A DNA stretch of 64,000 nt. Origin: Fusobacterium naviforme. GTDB taxonomy: Bacteria > Bacillota > Clostridia > Lachnospirales > Lachnospiraceae. The notes beneath the pieces are model-generated. The model was not told where the DNA came from and made no database searches. It saw only the letters and a list, made by a program, of their open reading frames with translations. The DNA lies in contig PYGH01000007.1 of NCBI GenBank assembly GCA_003014445.1, positions 27,864 to 91,863 of the forward strand, read 5' to 3'. The position numbers and the translations under genes were made by a program. Of this stretch, positions 34,194 through 44,000 are shown in pieces. Position 1 is the first letter of the stretch. Every line of letters starts with the position of its first letter.

Positions 34194-35076
34194 TGGTGTG
34201 CTGCAGTATGAGACAGAGGATCTCTCCCGGATTCCGCCGCGAAGACAGGGAGCCAATAAGGGAAGCTACGGACAGGTGCTGATCATCGCCGGCTCCGTGG
34301 GCATGAGCGGCGCGGCCTATCTCTCCGCGCTTGCCGCCTACCGAACCGGGGCAGGGCTGGTGCGAATCCTCACGCCGGAGGCGAACAGAAGCATACTTCA
34401 GATTCAGCTTCCCGAGGCCATCATCAGCAGCTATCACCCGGAGGACATCACGGAGAAGCGGGACAGCTGGATGAAGCAGCTCTCGGAGCTCATGGAATGG
34501 AGCAGTGTCGTCGTGCTGGGGCCGGGGCTTGGCAGAGCAGGCTATGTAAAGTCTCTCGTCGAGGATGTGCTTCAGACCGCCTTTGTACCGCTTATCGTGG
34601 ATGCCGATGGACTCAATACCATTGCGGAGTACCCGTATCTCACGGGCTTCTACACGGAGAATTTTATTCTGACCCCGCATATCAGGGAGATGTCGCGGCT
34701 CACGGGAAAGCCTGAGGAGGAGCTTCTTTGCGACAGCCTGCGGGCGGCGACGGAATATCGCGATACCTATGGCGTGAGCTGCTGTCTGAAGTCTGAGCAT
34801 TCCGTGATCGCAGCTGTGGACGGAAAGCTGTATCGCACAGTCTCCGGCACGCCTGCACTTGCGAAGGCGGGAAGCGGAGATGTGCTGACAGGGATTATAG
34901 CGGGGCTCTATTGTCTCGGCATGGAGGAATCGGAGGCCGCGGCTTTCGGCTCCTTTCTTCACGGGCTTGCGGGGCGCAGGGCGGCGGAGCGCTGCTCTGC
35001 CCATGGCGTACTGGCGAGGGAGATTGCAGACGCCGTTCCGGCAGTGATGCGCGCTGTGCCGGGAATCAGCATATAG
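34180..35076 (+). CDS. nnrD: ADP/ATP-dependent NAD(P)H-hydrate dehydratase
   Basis: A 298-residue ribokinase-fold repair enzyme (YjeF C-terminal domain) that restores hydrated NAD(P)H. Motifs include RRQGANKGSYGQVLIIAGS, VVLGPGLGRAGY, LTPHIREMSRL and the catalytic KAGSGDVLTGIIAG. The NnrE epimerase domain is absent, so the gene is the single-domain form. The GTG at 34180 follows a GAGGAAGG stretch inside acpS. Confidence 0.9.
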   Translation: MTELDGVLQYETEDLSRIPPRRQGANKGSYGQVLIIAGSVGMSGAAYLSALAAYRTGAGLVRILTPEANRSILQIQLPEAIISSYHPEDITEKRDSWMKQLSELMEWSSVVVLGPGLGRAGYVKSLVEDVLQTAFVPLIVDADGLNTIAEYPYLTGFYTENFILTPHIREMSRLTGKPEEELLCDSLRAATEYRDTYGVSCCLKSEHSVIAAVDGKLYRTVSGTPALAKAGSGDVLTGIIAGLYCLGMEESEAAAFGSFLHGLAGRRAAERCSAHGVLAREIADAVPAVMRAVPGISI

Positions 35077-35092
35077 GAGTGTGCACAGAGAT

Positions 35093-36301
35093 ATGGAGAA
35101 TCCATACAGAAGGACTTGGGCAGAGATCGATCTGGACGCTCTGGTTCAGAATGTAAAGAGAATGCGGGCCATGTTGCCGGCGGGCTGCCGTTTGGCTGCG
35201 GTTGTGAAGACGGACGGCTATGGTCACGGCGCGGTTCCAGTGGCGCTTGCGCTGGAGAAATATGCGGCGTTCTACTGCGTGGCCTCTGCAGAGGAGGCGC
35301 TGAATCTGCGTCTCCACGGCATAGAGAAGCCGGTGCTGGTGCTGAGTTCTGTGATCGGTGCGGACTATGAGCGCCTGATTGCAGAGGATATCCGTCTCAC
35401 AGTCTTCACCATGGCAGAAGCGGAGGCGGTGAGCAGAGCAGCGCAGCGCAGCGGGGCTGTGGCGAAGCTGCATCTCGCGCTGGACACCGGAATGCACAGG
35501 ATCGGAATGCGTCCTGATGCGGAGGGGCTTTTGCTTGCACAGCGCATCGCGGCCCTGCCGGGGGTTCAGATCGAGGGACTTTTCACCCATTTTTACCGCG
35601 CAGATGAGGCGGATCTGAGCCCGGTGAGAGAGCAGCTCCGGCGCTACAGAGAATTCCGGACAGAGCTCATGAGGCGGGGCATCACCCCGCAGCTCTGCCA
35701 TGTTGCAAATTCCGCCGGGATCATGGAGCAGCTCGGAACGGAGCTCGATATGGTGCGCGCGGGCATCACCATGTATGGCATCTATCCCTCGAAGGAGGTG
35801 AACCGGTCGAGGCTCCCGCTCTGTCCGGTGCTCTCATGGCGAAGCAGCGTCAGCTACGTGAAGGAGATAGAGGCCGGGGATGAGGTGAGCTACGGCGGGA
35901 CGTTCCGGGCAGATCGGCGGCTTCGCATCGCGACTGTCTCCGTCGGCTACGGAGACGGCTATCCGCGCATGCTCGGAGGGAGGGCAGATGTGCTGATCGC
36001 CGGGAAGCGTGCCGCAATTCTGGGGCGGGTCTGTATGGATCAGCTCATGGTCGATGTCAGTGATATTCCGGAGGCGGAGCCCGGGAGCAGGGTGACGCTT
36101 ATCGGGCGGGATGGAGAGGAGCAGATACAGGTGGAGGAGCTCTCGTCTCTGATAGAGCGCTTTCCCTATGAACTGATCTGCGACATCGGGCGGCGTGTCC
36201 CGCGCGTCTATCTCCAGGACGGTCAGATTACGGGAACGAAGGACTGGTTCTCAGATCTCTATGAGGATTTTGAGCAGAGCCGAAGGGCGAAAGGGGTTTA
36301 A
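35093..36301 (+). CDS. alr: Alanine racemase
   Basis: A 402-residue PLP enzyme making D-alanine for peptidoglycan. The PLP lysine is Lys39 in VVKTDGYGHG; the substrate-side Tyr is in MYGIYPSKEV-like context (RAGITMYGIYPS); SVGYGDGYPR and GRVCMDQLMVDVSD follow. The ATG at 35093 is preferred over GTG 35081, which lies too close to AGGAGT. Confidence 0.94.
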   Translation: MENPYRRTWAEIDLDALVQNVKRMRAMLPAGCRLAAVVKTDGYGHGAVPVALALEKYAAFYCVASAEEALNLRLHGIEKPVLVLSSVIGADYERLIAEDIRLTVFTMAEAEAVSRAAQRSGAVAKLHLALDTGMHRIGMRPDAEGLLLAQRIAALPGVQIEGLFTHFYRADEADLSPVREQLRRYREFRTELMRRGITPQLCHVANSAGIMEQLGTELDMVRAGITMYGIYPSKEVNRSRLPLCPVLSWRSSVSYVKEIEAGDEVSYGGTFRADRRLRIATVSVGYGDGYPRMLGGRADVLIAGKRAAILGRVCMDQLMVDVSDIPEAEPGSRVTLIGRDGEEQIQVEELSSLIERFPYELICDIGRRVPRVYLQDGQITGTKDWFSDLYEDFEQSRRAKGV

Positions 36302-36309
36302 TTGCTGTT

Positions 36310-37632
36310 ATGGACAGTCAGTTGCCGGGGACGGTGATATTTCTTCTGTTTATAGTACTGGATGCTGTTATTTTTGGCTTTGGCTCCGCGATTCAGAATG
36401 TGAGCGACACAGAGCTTGCCCGCAAGATGGAGGATGGAGATGAGAAGGCGGCGCGCATACTCCGCATCATGAACCGTCCCGGGAAGTTTATCAATTCCCT
36501 GCAGCTCATCTCCGTGCTGTTGGGACTTTTTGGAGGGGCGGTGGTGCTGCAGCAGCTGCGCAGGGCGCTCGCGGAGTCCATGGGGGGCGCCGTCGGAACG
36601 CGTCTCTCCGATCCGCTCGCAACCGGACTGAGTATGATGATGGCGGCGGTGCTGCTGATCAGCTTCGGCGTCGTGCTTCCAAAGCGGCTCGCACGGCGCA
36701 GCCCGGAGAAGTGGGCCTATGCCTGCATCACCCCCGTGAATTTTCTGATGGGGCTGGTCACTCCGCTGCGTCTCCCGGTTCAGTGGATCTCCGCACTGTT
36801 TCTGCGTCTGGCGGGCATTGATCCGGACAGTGCGGAGGAAAATGTCACCGAAGAGGACATCATGTCCATGGTCAACGAGGGACATGAGCAGGGTGTGGTC
36901 GAGTCGGACGAGGCGGAGATGATCACGAATATCTTCGAGCTGAACGACAAAACTGCGGGAGATATCATGACGCACAGAAAGCATGTGAGCGCGCTGGACT
37001 GCGAGATGAGGCTCTCGGATGCGGTGGATTTCATTCTGAACGAGGGACGGAATTCCCGTTTTCCCGTGTACCGTGAGGACATTGACGATATCACGGGGCT
37101 TCTGAATATGAAGGATGCGATGATCGTCTCACATGAGGGACGCTACGGGGAGCGCAAACTCTCCGAGATACCGGGACTTCTCCGGGAGGCACATTTCATT
37201 CCCGAGACGCGGGCGCTCGACACGCTCTTCCGGGAGATGCAGTCCCAGAAGATTCATATGGTGATCGTCGTGGACGAGTACGGACAGACCGCCGGTATTG
37301 TGACGATGGAGGACATACTGGAGGAGATTGTCGGAAATATTGTCGATGAGTACGACAGCGAGGAGGAGCTCATTCAGGCACTGCCGGACGGCTCGTGGAT
37401 CATGGGCGGCATGACCCTGCTCTCCGATGCGGAGGAGACGGCCGGGATTCCCTTCACAGAGGAGGAGACGGAGAATTTCGACACGCTGAATGGCTTTCTG
37501 ATCGCGCAGCTGGACCGCATCCCAACAGACGGGGAGCGGCTCAGCCTCTCAGCGCATGGCTTTGAGTTCCAGATACTCCGGGTGCAGAACAAGATCATAC
37601 GCAGTGTGAAGGTCATCTGGATCGGGGAGTAG
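36310..37632 (+). CDS. CNNM/CorC-type CBS-domain membrane protein (hemolysin family)
   Basis: A 440-residue membrane protein. The N-terminal CNNM (DUF21) domain has three or four helices (about 8-25, 60-80, 110-135, 140-160). A CBS pair follows (MTHRKHVSALDCE, then IHMVIVVDEYGQTAGIVTMEDILEEIVGNIVDEYD) and the C-terminal CorC_HlyC domain. The family exports magnesium or handles other cations; the old hemolysin name is historical. It is the last gene of the rex-acpS-nnrD-alr run. Confidence 0.85.
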   Translation: MDSQLPGTVIFLLFIVLDAVIFGFGSAIQNVSDTELARKMEDGDEKAARILRIMNRPGKFINSLQLISVLLGLFGGAVVLQQLRRALAESMGGAVGTRLSDPLATGLSMMMAAVLLISFGVVLPKRLARRSPEKWAYACITPVNFLMGLVTPLRLPVQWISALFLRLAGIDPDSAEENVTEEDIMSMVNEGHEQGVVESDEAEMITNIFELNDKTAGDIMTHRKHVSALDCEMRLSDAVDFILNEGRNSRFPVYREDIDDITGLLNMKDAMIVSHEGRYGERKLSEIPGLLREAHFIPETRALDTLFREMQSQKIHMVIVVDEYGQTAGIVTMEDILEEIVGNIVDEYDSEEELIQALPDGSWIMGGMTLLSDAEETAGIPFTEEETENFDTLNGFLIAQLDRIPTDGERLSLSAHGFEFQILRVQNKIIRSVKVIWIGE

Positions 37633-37635
37633 AGG

Positions 37636-37664
37636 TTGACGGCAAAAAACAGGGGTGTTACTAT
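37636..37664 (+). promoter_or_regulatory. Promoter of yebC
   Basis: TTGACG (37636-37641), 17 nt, TACTAT (37659-37664). It lies directly after the CNNM stop. Confidence 0.55.
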
Positions 37665-37697
37665 TATCACTATACATAAAGCAAAGGAGCTGGATTC

Positions 37698-38429
37698 ATG
37701 TCAGGACATTCAAAATTTGCAAACATCAAGCATAAAAAGGAGAAGAACGACGCCGCAAAGGGCAAGATCTTTACCGTGATCGGCCGTGAGATTGCAGTTG
37801 CAGTCAAGGAAGGCGGACCGGATCCGGCGAACAACTCCAGACTGCGCGATGTGATTGCAAAGGCAAAATCAAATAACGTTCCGAACGATACCATAGAGCG
37901 TGGCATCAAGAAGGCCGCCGGAGATATGGACAGCGTGAATTACGAGCAGAACGTCTACGAGGGCTATGGTCCCTCCGGCGTCGCGATCATAGTGGAGACG
38001 CTGACCGACAATAAGAACCGCACGGCCGCAAATGTACGCGCGGCTTTTTCAAAGGGCAGCGGCAATGTCGGCACGCCGGGCTGCGTATCCTTTATGTTTG
38101 ACCGCAGAGGTCAGATCCTTATTGATAAGGAGGAGTGCGATCAGGATCCCGATGAGCTTATGATGTTTGCTCTGGATGCCGGCGCAGAGGATTTCAATGA
38201 TGAGGAGGACAGCTATGAGGTTCTGACCTCACCGGAGGATTTTTCCGCGGTGCGAGAGGCCTTTGAGAAGGAGGGCATCCCGATGCTGGAGGCGGATGTC
38301 CGCATGATTCCGCAGAACTGGGTCAGCTTAAAGGATGAGGAGGATCAGAAGAAGATGCAGCGTATACTGGATCTTCTGGACGAGGACGATGATGTCCAGG
38401 CGGTGTATCACAGCTGGGACGAGGCATAA
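37698..38429 (+). CDS. YebC/PmpR-family protein
   Basis: A 243-residue TACO1/YebC protein starting [16 protein letters not shown], the family hallmark, with the [18 protein letters not shown] central segment ([16 protein letters not shown]). Members act as transcription regulators or as translation factors at polyproline stalls. AAAGGAGCTGGATTC precedes the ATG. It ends in a strong terminator and is the last core gene before the AT-rich island. Confidence 0.93.
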   Translation: MSGHSKFANIKHKKEKNDAAKGKIFTVIGREIAVAVKEGGPDPANNSRLRDVIAKAKSNNVPNDTIERGIKKAAGDMDSVNYEQNVYEGYGPSGVAIIVETLTDNKNRTAANVRAAFSKGSGNVGTPGCVSFMFDRRGQILIDKEECDQDPDELMMFALDAGAEDFNDEEDSYEVLTSPEDFSAVREAFEKEGIPMLEADVRMIPQNWVSLKDEEDQKKMQRILDLLDEDDDVQAVYHSWDEA

Positions 38430-38449
38430 GCTGAATTTGGCAGAAATGA

Positions 38450-38477
38450 GAGAGCAGAGAGATCTGCTCTCTTTTTT
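38450..38477 (+). terminator. Rho-independent terminator after yebC
   Basis: GAGAGCAGA (38450-38458) and TCTGCTCTC (38463-38471) with a TTTTTT run. Confidence 0.85.
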
Positions 38478-38499
38478 GCCACAAAAGGGGGGAGGCGCA

Positions 38500-38916
38500 A
38501 TGACAAAACTGAATCAGCATACCAAACGCACAGCGGTCATTGCTGCGCTGCTCATTCTGCTGGCAATGTTCCTGCGCATGATGAAGTGGATGATCCCCGT
38601 AGCGTCAACTGTTGATTTTATCACAGGTGTTCTGCGTGCTTCCATTTATATCGGACTGTTCTTTGCCTGGGGCGTTTCTGTCCGGCAGCGTATCATTCAG
38701 ATACAGCTGCGCCGCTATCTGACCGCCATTTCCGTTGGTGATGTTGAATTAACAGCAGATTTTCCCATTGCCACGCCGGTTGTAGGAATGGAGATACCCC
38801 GCAATAATTCTACTATATCTGTTACCACAGGTGGCTCCAACTATACCGCAACAGTATATGACTGGTGCGATGATGCCAGTATGAAGGTTTACACAAACTT
38901 TGGGACACTCCCGTAA
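38500..38916 (+). pseudogene. Chimeric membrane-protein remnant at the island edge
   Basis: A 138-residue frame with a strong ribosome-binding site (GGGGGGAGG) before ATG 38500. Residues 1-80 have two hydrophobic helices and recall the N-terminus of multi-pass sensor histidine kinases of Firmicutes (MTKLNQHTKRTAVIAALL...). After about residue 82 (SVGDVELTADF) the sequence changes to a Ser/Thr/Asn-rich beta-type segment and stops. Codon use turns AT-rich at the same point, so I read it as a recombination joint rather than a functional gene. Confidence 0.5.
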
Positions 38917-39123
38917 AATGATGAAAATAAAAGTCGAGTCAAAGTATCATAGGTTAATTCTATTCTTTTCCAACTGACAACAGGTTTACTCCACTCCATC
39001 GAGGCCTTGCTCCATTCTTTTTTTGCTGATTGTACTATAAGGTGGCACGGTGTGAGGCAGAAATTTAAAAAAATATCAAAAGTGAGTTTATAAACATTTA
39101 TGAACAGATTTGTGCTTATATAG

Positions 39124-39152
39124 TTGTTTTTTGTCCTGATATCTGATACAAT
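39124..39152 (+). promoter_or_regulatory. Promoter of the island gene at 39194
   Basis: TTGTTT (39124-39129), 17 nt, TACAAT (39147-39152). The -10 lies inside the left arm of a palindrome. Confidence 0.5.
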
Positions 39153-39179
39153 ACATTCTGTATTTTTGTATCCAGATAT
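39139..39179. promoter_or_regulatory. Operator-like inverted repeat over the island promoter
   Basis: ATATCTGATACAA (39139-39151) and TTGTATCCAGATAT (39166-39179) are inverted copies with one extra base. Together they span the -10 and transcription start of the gene at 39194. Confidence 0.55.
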
Positions 39180-39193
39180 AAAGAGGTGATGAG

Positions 39194-39664
39194 GTGAAGC
39201 TTGGAGACTTCTACAAAGGCACGAAGCCTTTGTGCCTTGGGTTTAGAAACAGGGAAAACTGTATAGATGGTCTCTTTGCAGCTGCTGGGGCAAGCCCGTA
39301 TATGTCTGTGAGCTATAAGAGGCAGCTGTGCAACGGGGATAAGCCTTTCACAGTGGAAATGAAGTCATATTTCCGGGGCAAGGATAACCAGAATAGTCTG
39401 AACACATTCTTTGCGAGGAATATTCAGGATGGAAAATTGAAGGATGCGATTGCCGCTTTTGGGATGCCCGAACCGGGGGATGTAGATAAAAGAGCGTTGT
39501 CAATAGCTCTTGCAAAGCAGTTTCGGGCAATAGTAGACAGCGATGAGGAAGATGGAGATGACATTGTTGGCAACGAATATCTGAGGGCAAAGGAGAATCC
39601 TGTTGCTGCTAAAGAAACAGAGGCGTTCAGGTCTCACTTTATCCGGGCGACAATGTATATATGA
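39194..39664 (+). CDS. Unknown island protein
   Basis: A 156-residue soluble protein from GTG 39194 (AAAGAGGTGATGAG before it). It begins MKLGDFYKGTKPLCLGFRNR and has an acidic stretch near residues 116-124 (DSDEEDGDDI). I do not recognise the family. Its stop overlaps the ATG of the next frame by 4 nt (ATGA at 39661), so the two were probably translated together. It is the first gene behind the island promoter and palindrome. Confidence 0.6.
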   Translation: MKLGDFYKGTKPLCLGFRNRENCIDGLFAAAGASPYMSVSYKRQLCNGDKPFTVEMKSYFRGKDNQNSLNTFFARNIQDGKLKDAIAAFGMPEPGDVDKRALSIALAKQFRAIVDSDEEDGDDIVGNEYLRAKENPVAAKETEAFRSHFIRATMYI

Positions 39665-39999
39665 ATTCACCGCATCGACCTTGCTATCAGGTAAATGTTC
39701 GTGAGGAATTTACTCATTCCTGAGATTTTACCAATGTCGGAACTCAGACGTGGAGAGGACGAAAACTGTTCTTTTCCAACCATGCAGAGGTCAGACCGAG
39801 GGCAAGTCAGATTTACATTGACATCCCTGACACGCCGCCAAATGGAAACGTAAAAATATCCGTGAACATGAATGCTCACGGATTTGAAAAGTTAACGGAA
39901 TGCGCCTGGATTATGATAGACGAAGAAGGCAGAAATTGTTTTTTATTCGGAAGCACATTTGCATTTTTGATAGACGCTAAATTTGAGTTCAATGGATAG
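39661..39999 (+). pseudogene. NBR1-Ig-like domain protein interrupted by in-frame TGA
   Basis: Reading from ATG 39661 gives 20 codons ending VREEFTHS, then TGA at 39721-39723, then 91 further codons starting DFTNVGTQTWRGRKL and ending at TAG 39997. The halves join into one Ig-like domain resembling the NBR1-type domain, in which the position of the TGA is normally Trp (pattern EFT-x-x-W-x-x-x-N-x-G-x-x-x-W). One base change TGG to TGA explains it. Frame is otherwise intact over 112 codons. Recoding of this TGA is possible but less likely. Confidence 0.6.
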
Positions 40000-40013
40000 G
40001 ATGGAGGTAAGCT

Positions 40014-40244
40014 GTGGGCGAAGTCAATATTAATGTTGAGAAATGGGTAACATTAAAGGAAGTACAGGCTTATTTGGGAGTCGGCAGAGAAACAATATTA
40101 CAGTGGATTTCCAAGCGTAATATGCCAGCATATAAAGTCGGCAGGCTTTGGAAGTTCAAGCTATCGGAGGTCGATGACTGGATTCGTTCCGGTGGTGCCT
40201 CTGATGATAACGCACCTGAAAAAGTTGATCAGGAAGCCGAATGA
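40014..40244 (+). CDS. Excisionase-family HTH DNA-binding protein
   Basis: A 76-residue protein with a MerR-like/excisionase helix-turn-helix: KWVTLKEVQAYLGVGRETI, then RNMPAYKVGRLWKFKLSEVDDWI. Such proteins often precede restriction-modification or defence genes and regulate them. It starts with GTG after ATGGAGGTAAGCT. It lies just before an hsdM gene remnant, the usual partner of this type of HTH gene, and could bind the palindrome at 39139-39179. Confidence 0.85.
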   Translation: MGEVNINVEKWVTLKEVQAYLGVGRETILQWISKRNMPAYKVGRLWKFKLSEVDDWIRSGGASDDNAPEKVDQEAE

Positions 40245-40326
40245 GTCCGTTTTTTAGGACAGCTGATTTTATAGAATGAAAATAAGAGTGGCAAAACATG
40301 CCACGGATAAACGGAGGATGAAATCA

Positions 40327-40395
40327 ATGGACAATCAGGTTCACAATCAGATAGTAAGTTTTATATGGGGGATAGCGGACGATTGCTTGCGCTGC
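40327..40395 (+). pseudogene. 5' remnant of a type I methylase gene (hsdM)
   Basis: From ATG 40327 (ACGGAGGATGAAATCA before it) the frame reads MDNQVHNQIVSFIWGIADD-CLR, the start of a type I restriction-modification methyltransferase subunit, and then loses similarity. The open frame continues nonsensically to 40488. A different frame with GmrSD-like sequence takes over at about 40390. Confidence 0.65.
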
Positions 40396-41045
40396 AGAAA
40401 TACCGTAAGCGCATTGGTGGTGCCGAATTCTATGAATTCATACCAGTTATTGTCATCCAGCGAATGCTCCCCATTGATAGATTTATAAAGCTGAAACAGC
40501 AATACGATAATCTGGATTATGATCCTGCGACTGCACTTCCGGAGCTTCGCCTTAACAGCTTCACAAAGAAGTATATCAAGAATATGCTTGCCAGGATTAC
40601 CGGCTATACAGAGGAGCAGATAGGTGTTGCTTCAAACTACTGCAATTATATGAATACGCAGACGAAAAATCCGTTTGAAATCGAACATATCATTACGAAT
40701 CATTATGAGTGGTTTACGTCGGAATATGCTGACCAAGAGGAATTCAAACGCTGGAGAAACAGTATTGGGGCATTGTTTTTGCTTCACAAGAGTATTAATG
40801 CCAGCCTGAATGATTCCAAATATGATTACAAGCTTTCAAAGTACTGCTCCAATGAGGGAAATATCTACACGGAGCCACTTGGAGGGCAGGCATATCAGAA
40901 TAACCCGAAGTTCAAGAAATTTTTTGCTGATAACGGACTCGGATTTAAGCCATATCAGCAATTTGGAAAAAATGAGATAACGGAAAGAACACAACTTCTG
41001 ATTCAGCTGGTTTCTCTCGTTTGGAATGATGAGATGTTCCGCTGA
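40385..41045 (+). pseudogene. 3' part of a GmrSD/DUF1524-type nuclease gene
   Basis: The frame ending at 41045 encodes a DUF1524-like HNH region: NPFEIEHIITNHYEWF carries the EIEH metal-site motif, followed by WRNSIGALFLLHKSINASLNDSKYDYKL, as in GmrSD restriction enzymes that cut modified DNA. The DUF262 (GmrS) half is missing. The 5' end is joined out of frame to the hsdM remnant. An ATG at 40365 could start a 226-residue product, but its first residues derive from hsdM in another frame. Whether the truncated nuclease is made is unknown. Confidence 0.6.
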
Positions 41046-41075
41046 TTCGAAGAATATATACAGGAGGAGAAAGCA

Positions 41076-44000
41076 ATGGAAACGATGAGACTGAATGAGT
41101 TACTGGATTCGTTTAACGCTCAGGCCGATTCGGTAAAAAACAAGCTGACTAATTTGCTTGTTACTGTTTCTGACGGGAGAGTTCCGTGCAAGGATGAACT
41201 GCAATTATTTAATGCGGACATGGATACCCTTGTTTCAGAATATGGGAAGCTGAAAGAAGAGGCTGAAAGTATTTTGACAGTTGATGAAATGCCCAAAGAC
41301 GGGAGCAAGGCATCTGAATATGTTGCGGCTGTAGCAAATAGTAAGAGTCGAATCATTAAACTTCAGCTTGAAAAGGCAGAAAGTGTCCTGCAAAGGTTCC
41401 TGAAGGTTAAGTCTCTTATTGTAGAATATGAAACCGCGCTTTCTCCGTTTAAGGAAAAAGCAGCAGAAGTGTTGAAGAACCTGTCCGAAGATAATATTGA
41501 CGAAATGCTTCCTGAAACAGAAGTTCCTGAACTTTTCTTAAAGGCTCTTGATACAGAGAATATCAACGGACCGGAAGGTTTTAAAATTCTGGGGGAGATT
41601 AATAAGTATTACCCCATGCAGGTTCAATGGGGACTCGTCGGGAAACAATACATTATTGACGAAGAAGCAGAGGTGGAAGTCAAGGCTGAATCCTCCGTTG
41701 AAGAGCCTATAGAACAAACGGAAGAGGTGCCAGAAACAGATTCTATGGATAAGGTACAGCAGGAAGCTGAAGTTGTTGCTGAAGAAGAGACAGCAGAACC
41801 GACTGCGGAGGGTAATCCTGCTGAAGCAACAGAACAGACTATAGATATATCGTCTGATGATACAGAAGTCAAAGAAACCTCAGCGACTGTGGAAGAACAG
41901 GAAACGGACGTTCCTGAAGAACAAGAAGTTCTTCTCACTGCAATCAACAAAGTAAAATCTGGTACTCCAAGCGCATCCTCTTTCAAGAAGGAAATAGTTA
42001 AGATTGTGAAAAACAATAAAGAAGTTAGGGATGTGTTGCCCTTGATGACAAATCTGGGCATTCTCACTAAGGATCAGATTTACCTTATCGGGATTTGTAT
42101 GGATTGCTTTGAGGAATCCGACCGGGATAGAGAAAAAGTTGATGCTGCTGTAGAGGCTCTTGCAAATAAGGGCTACCTGGCATGCTTTGAATATAATGAA
42201 GTTGATTCAACGAGAGAAGCTTATTGCCTTTCGACATATTGTCATGGATGTCTGAAAAAAGATAGTATTTCTGTTCAGATGCGCGGCTTCTGGTCACTTT
42301 CGTTTGGAGATGCAAAGGTTGTTACATCTTCAGATATGAAAAAAGATGTTATAGAAAAATTCATCAGGAATAATGGCAGGCTCGGTGAGTATCTTTATGC
42401 GGTAAAAGGACTTGTAGAACCGGATGAATATCAGAAAATAAAGCAGTCTATCAGATGGCAAGAGAATTATTATCGTATAGCTGTTATAAAAGATGGAGAG
42501 ACTACCGTTTGCCATCTCTATGATCCTGAAAATATTCCAGATGAGGTTAAAGAAGAAGGTATTCTTGTCGTTGGAAATGATACGAAGATAAGTTCTTCCT
42601 TCATTGATGGAGATAAGAAGATTTTTGTATATGACAATCAATCGGTTGTTCTTCTTGGAGAAGAAAAAAGCACAAGTAATATTGATGATACGCCAGATGA
42701 AAAATCTGATAAAGAGATAGAACAGACCGAAGAATTAAAAGCAGAAGAACCAAAGGAGTCTGAAGAAGAGACAAAGATCAAAACGCCTGCAAAAGAAGTA
42801 AAGCCGGTAAGTATGACACAGGAGGAAGATTCCTCTGAGGCAGTATATGATTCAGGCGAAATATCTGTTAAATCTCTGCTGGAAAAGAAATCAATTCCTA
42901 CGGATGGGGAATTCTGCACTGTGATTAAACAGTTGTTGAACCGGGAAGCCACAACAAAGGAACAGCTGACATCGATTATTTCTCAGACCATTGCTTTTGC
43001 AAAGGCTGTTGGTGATGTCTCAACAAAGGAAAACGGAGAACCAAAGGATTATGCTGAAAGCTACAGACTTTCAGCACAGCTCCGGCTTGCATCAAACCTG
43101 ATGTTGAATGAATGTGTCTATACATCGGAGTTTCTGTCCTCAGTCTTTCCGAATCCAGACAATGATGATCCGGCGATTATGCTGTCTGCATATATGTTCG
43201 CAATGCTCATACCCGGCATGGCATTTGATTATGGCATGAAAAATCAGACAGAAATATTCCTGGAACATTATGAAAACTATTTTGATGATTTTGCGGCATT
43301 CAAGCCTTTGCTTAACAAACTTATGGGCGTAAAGGATGCTGCCGCTACAGGATTTTCACCGGCTTTTGTTTCCCTGCTTGGTGATGAGGCAGAGAGCGAG
43401 AAGTTTATAAATGAACTCAGAGCTTCCGCACGTGAGTGCCTGACGGTAAAGGCTCCGAAGACCAGAATGAAAGCCCTTCCCCCAATGTATTCAGCCTGCT
43501 TCGGGCAGGGGAGCGAGCTTCATGACTGTATGTCTATCATCAGTGAAAACAGGCAGGAAAAGGACGATATAGAGTATATCGAAGTTGTTCTTGGAGAGTA
43601 CTGTGATGAGCTGAATGGAACAATGAGTCTGTCAAATGCAAAAATTGAAGATGCATTGACCAGAGCCTGGTATGATGCAAATCCGAAGAACAAGTTCAAG
43701 CTTGAATATGATGCCAGAGATCAGGCTTTAAGACAGTTTATTGTAAGACTCGAAATTATGCTGGCATGGGTTGAGCATATCAACAATATGAACAACCGGA
43801 AGCAGGATATTTCAAGATTAAAGACTTTGAGAGCCGAACTGATAAAGGAGATTCAGGAAATTCAGAAGAATCCTGCATGGAAAAACCAGAAGAATGCAAA
43901 CATTCTGGCTTGGGCTTTGGCATATATGCAGCAGTATCTGAATGGCCAGGTTGTAAAGCTTAGGATTTATTCGGAGTTCGTATACACAGGATTAATCACC

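Noticed and set aside
39661..39999. Genetic code with TGA as Trp or Gly for the whole organism
   Set aside because: TGA ends many core genes in the window at the expected family length (nadK overlap, dapA, ispH, uppS), so it is a stop here.
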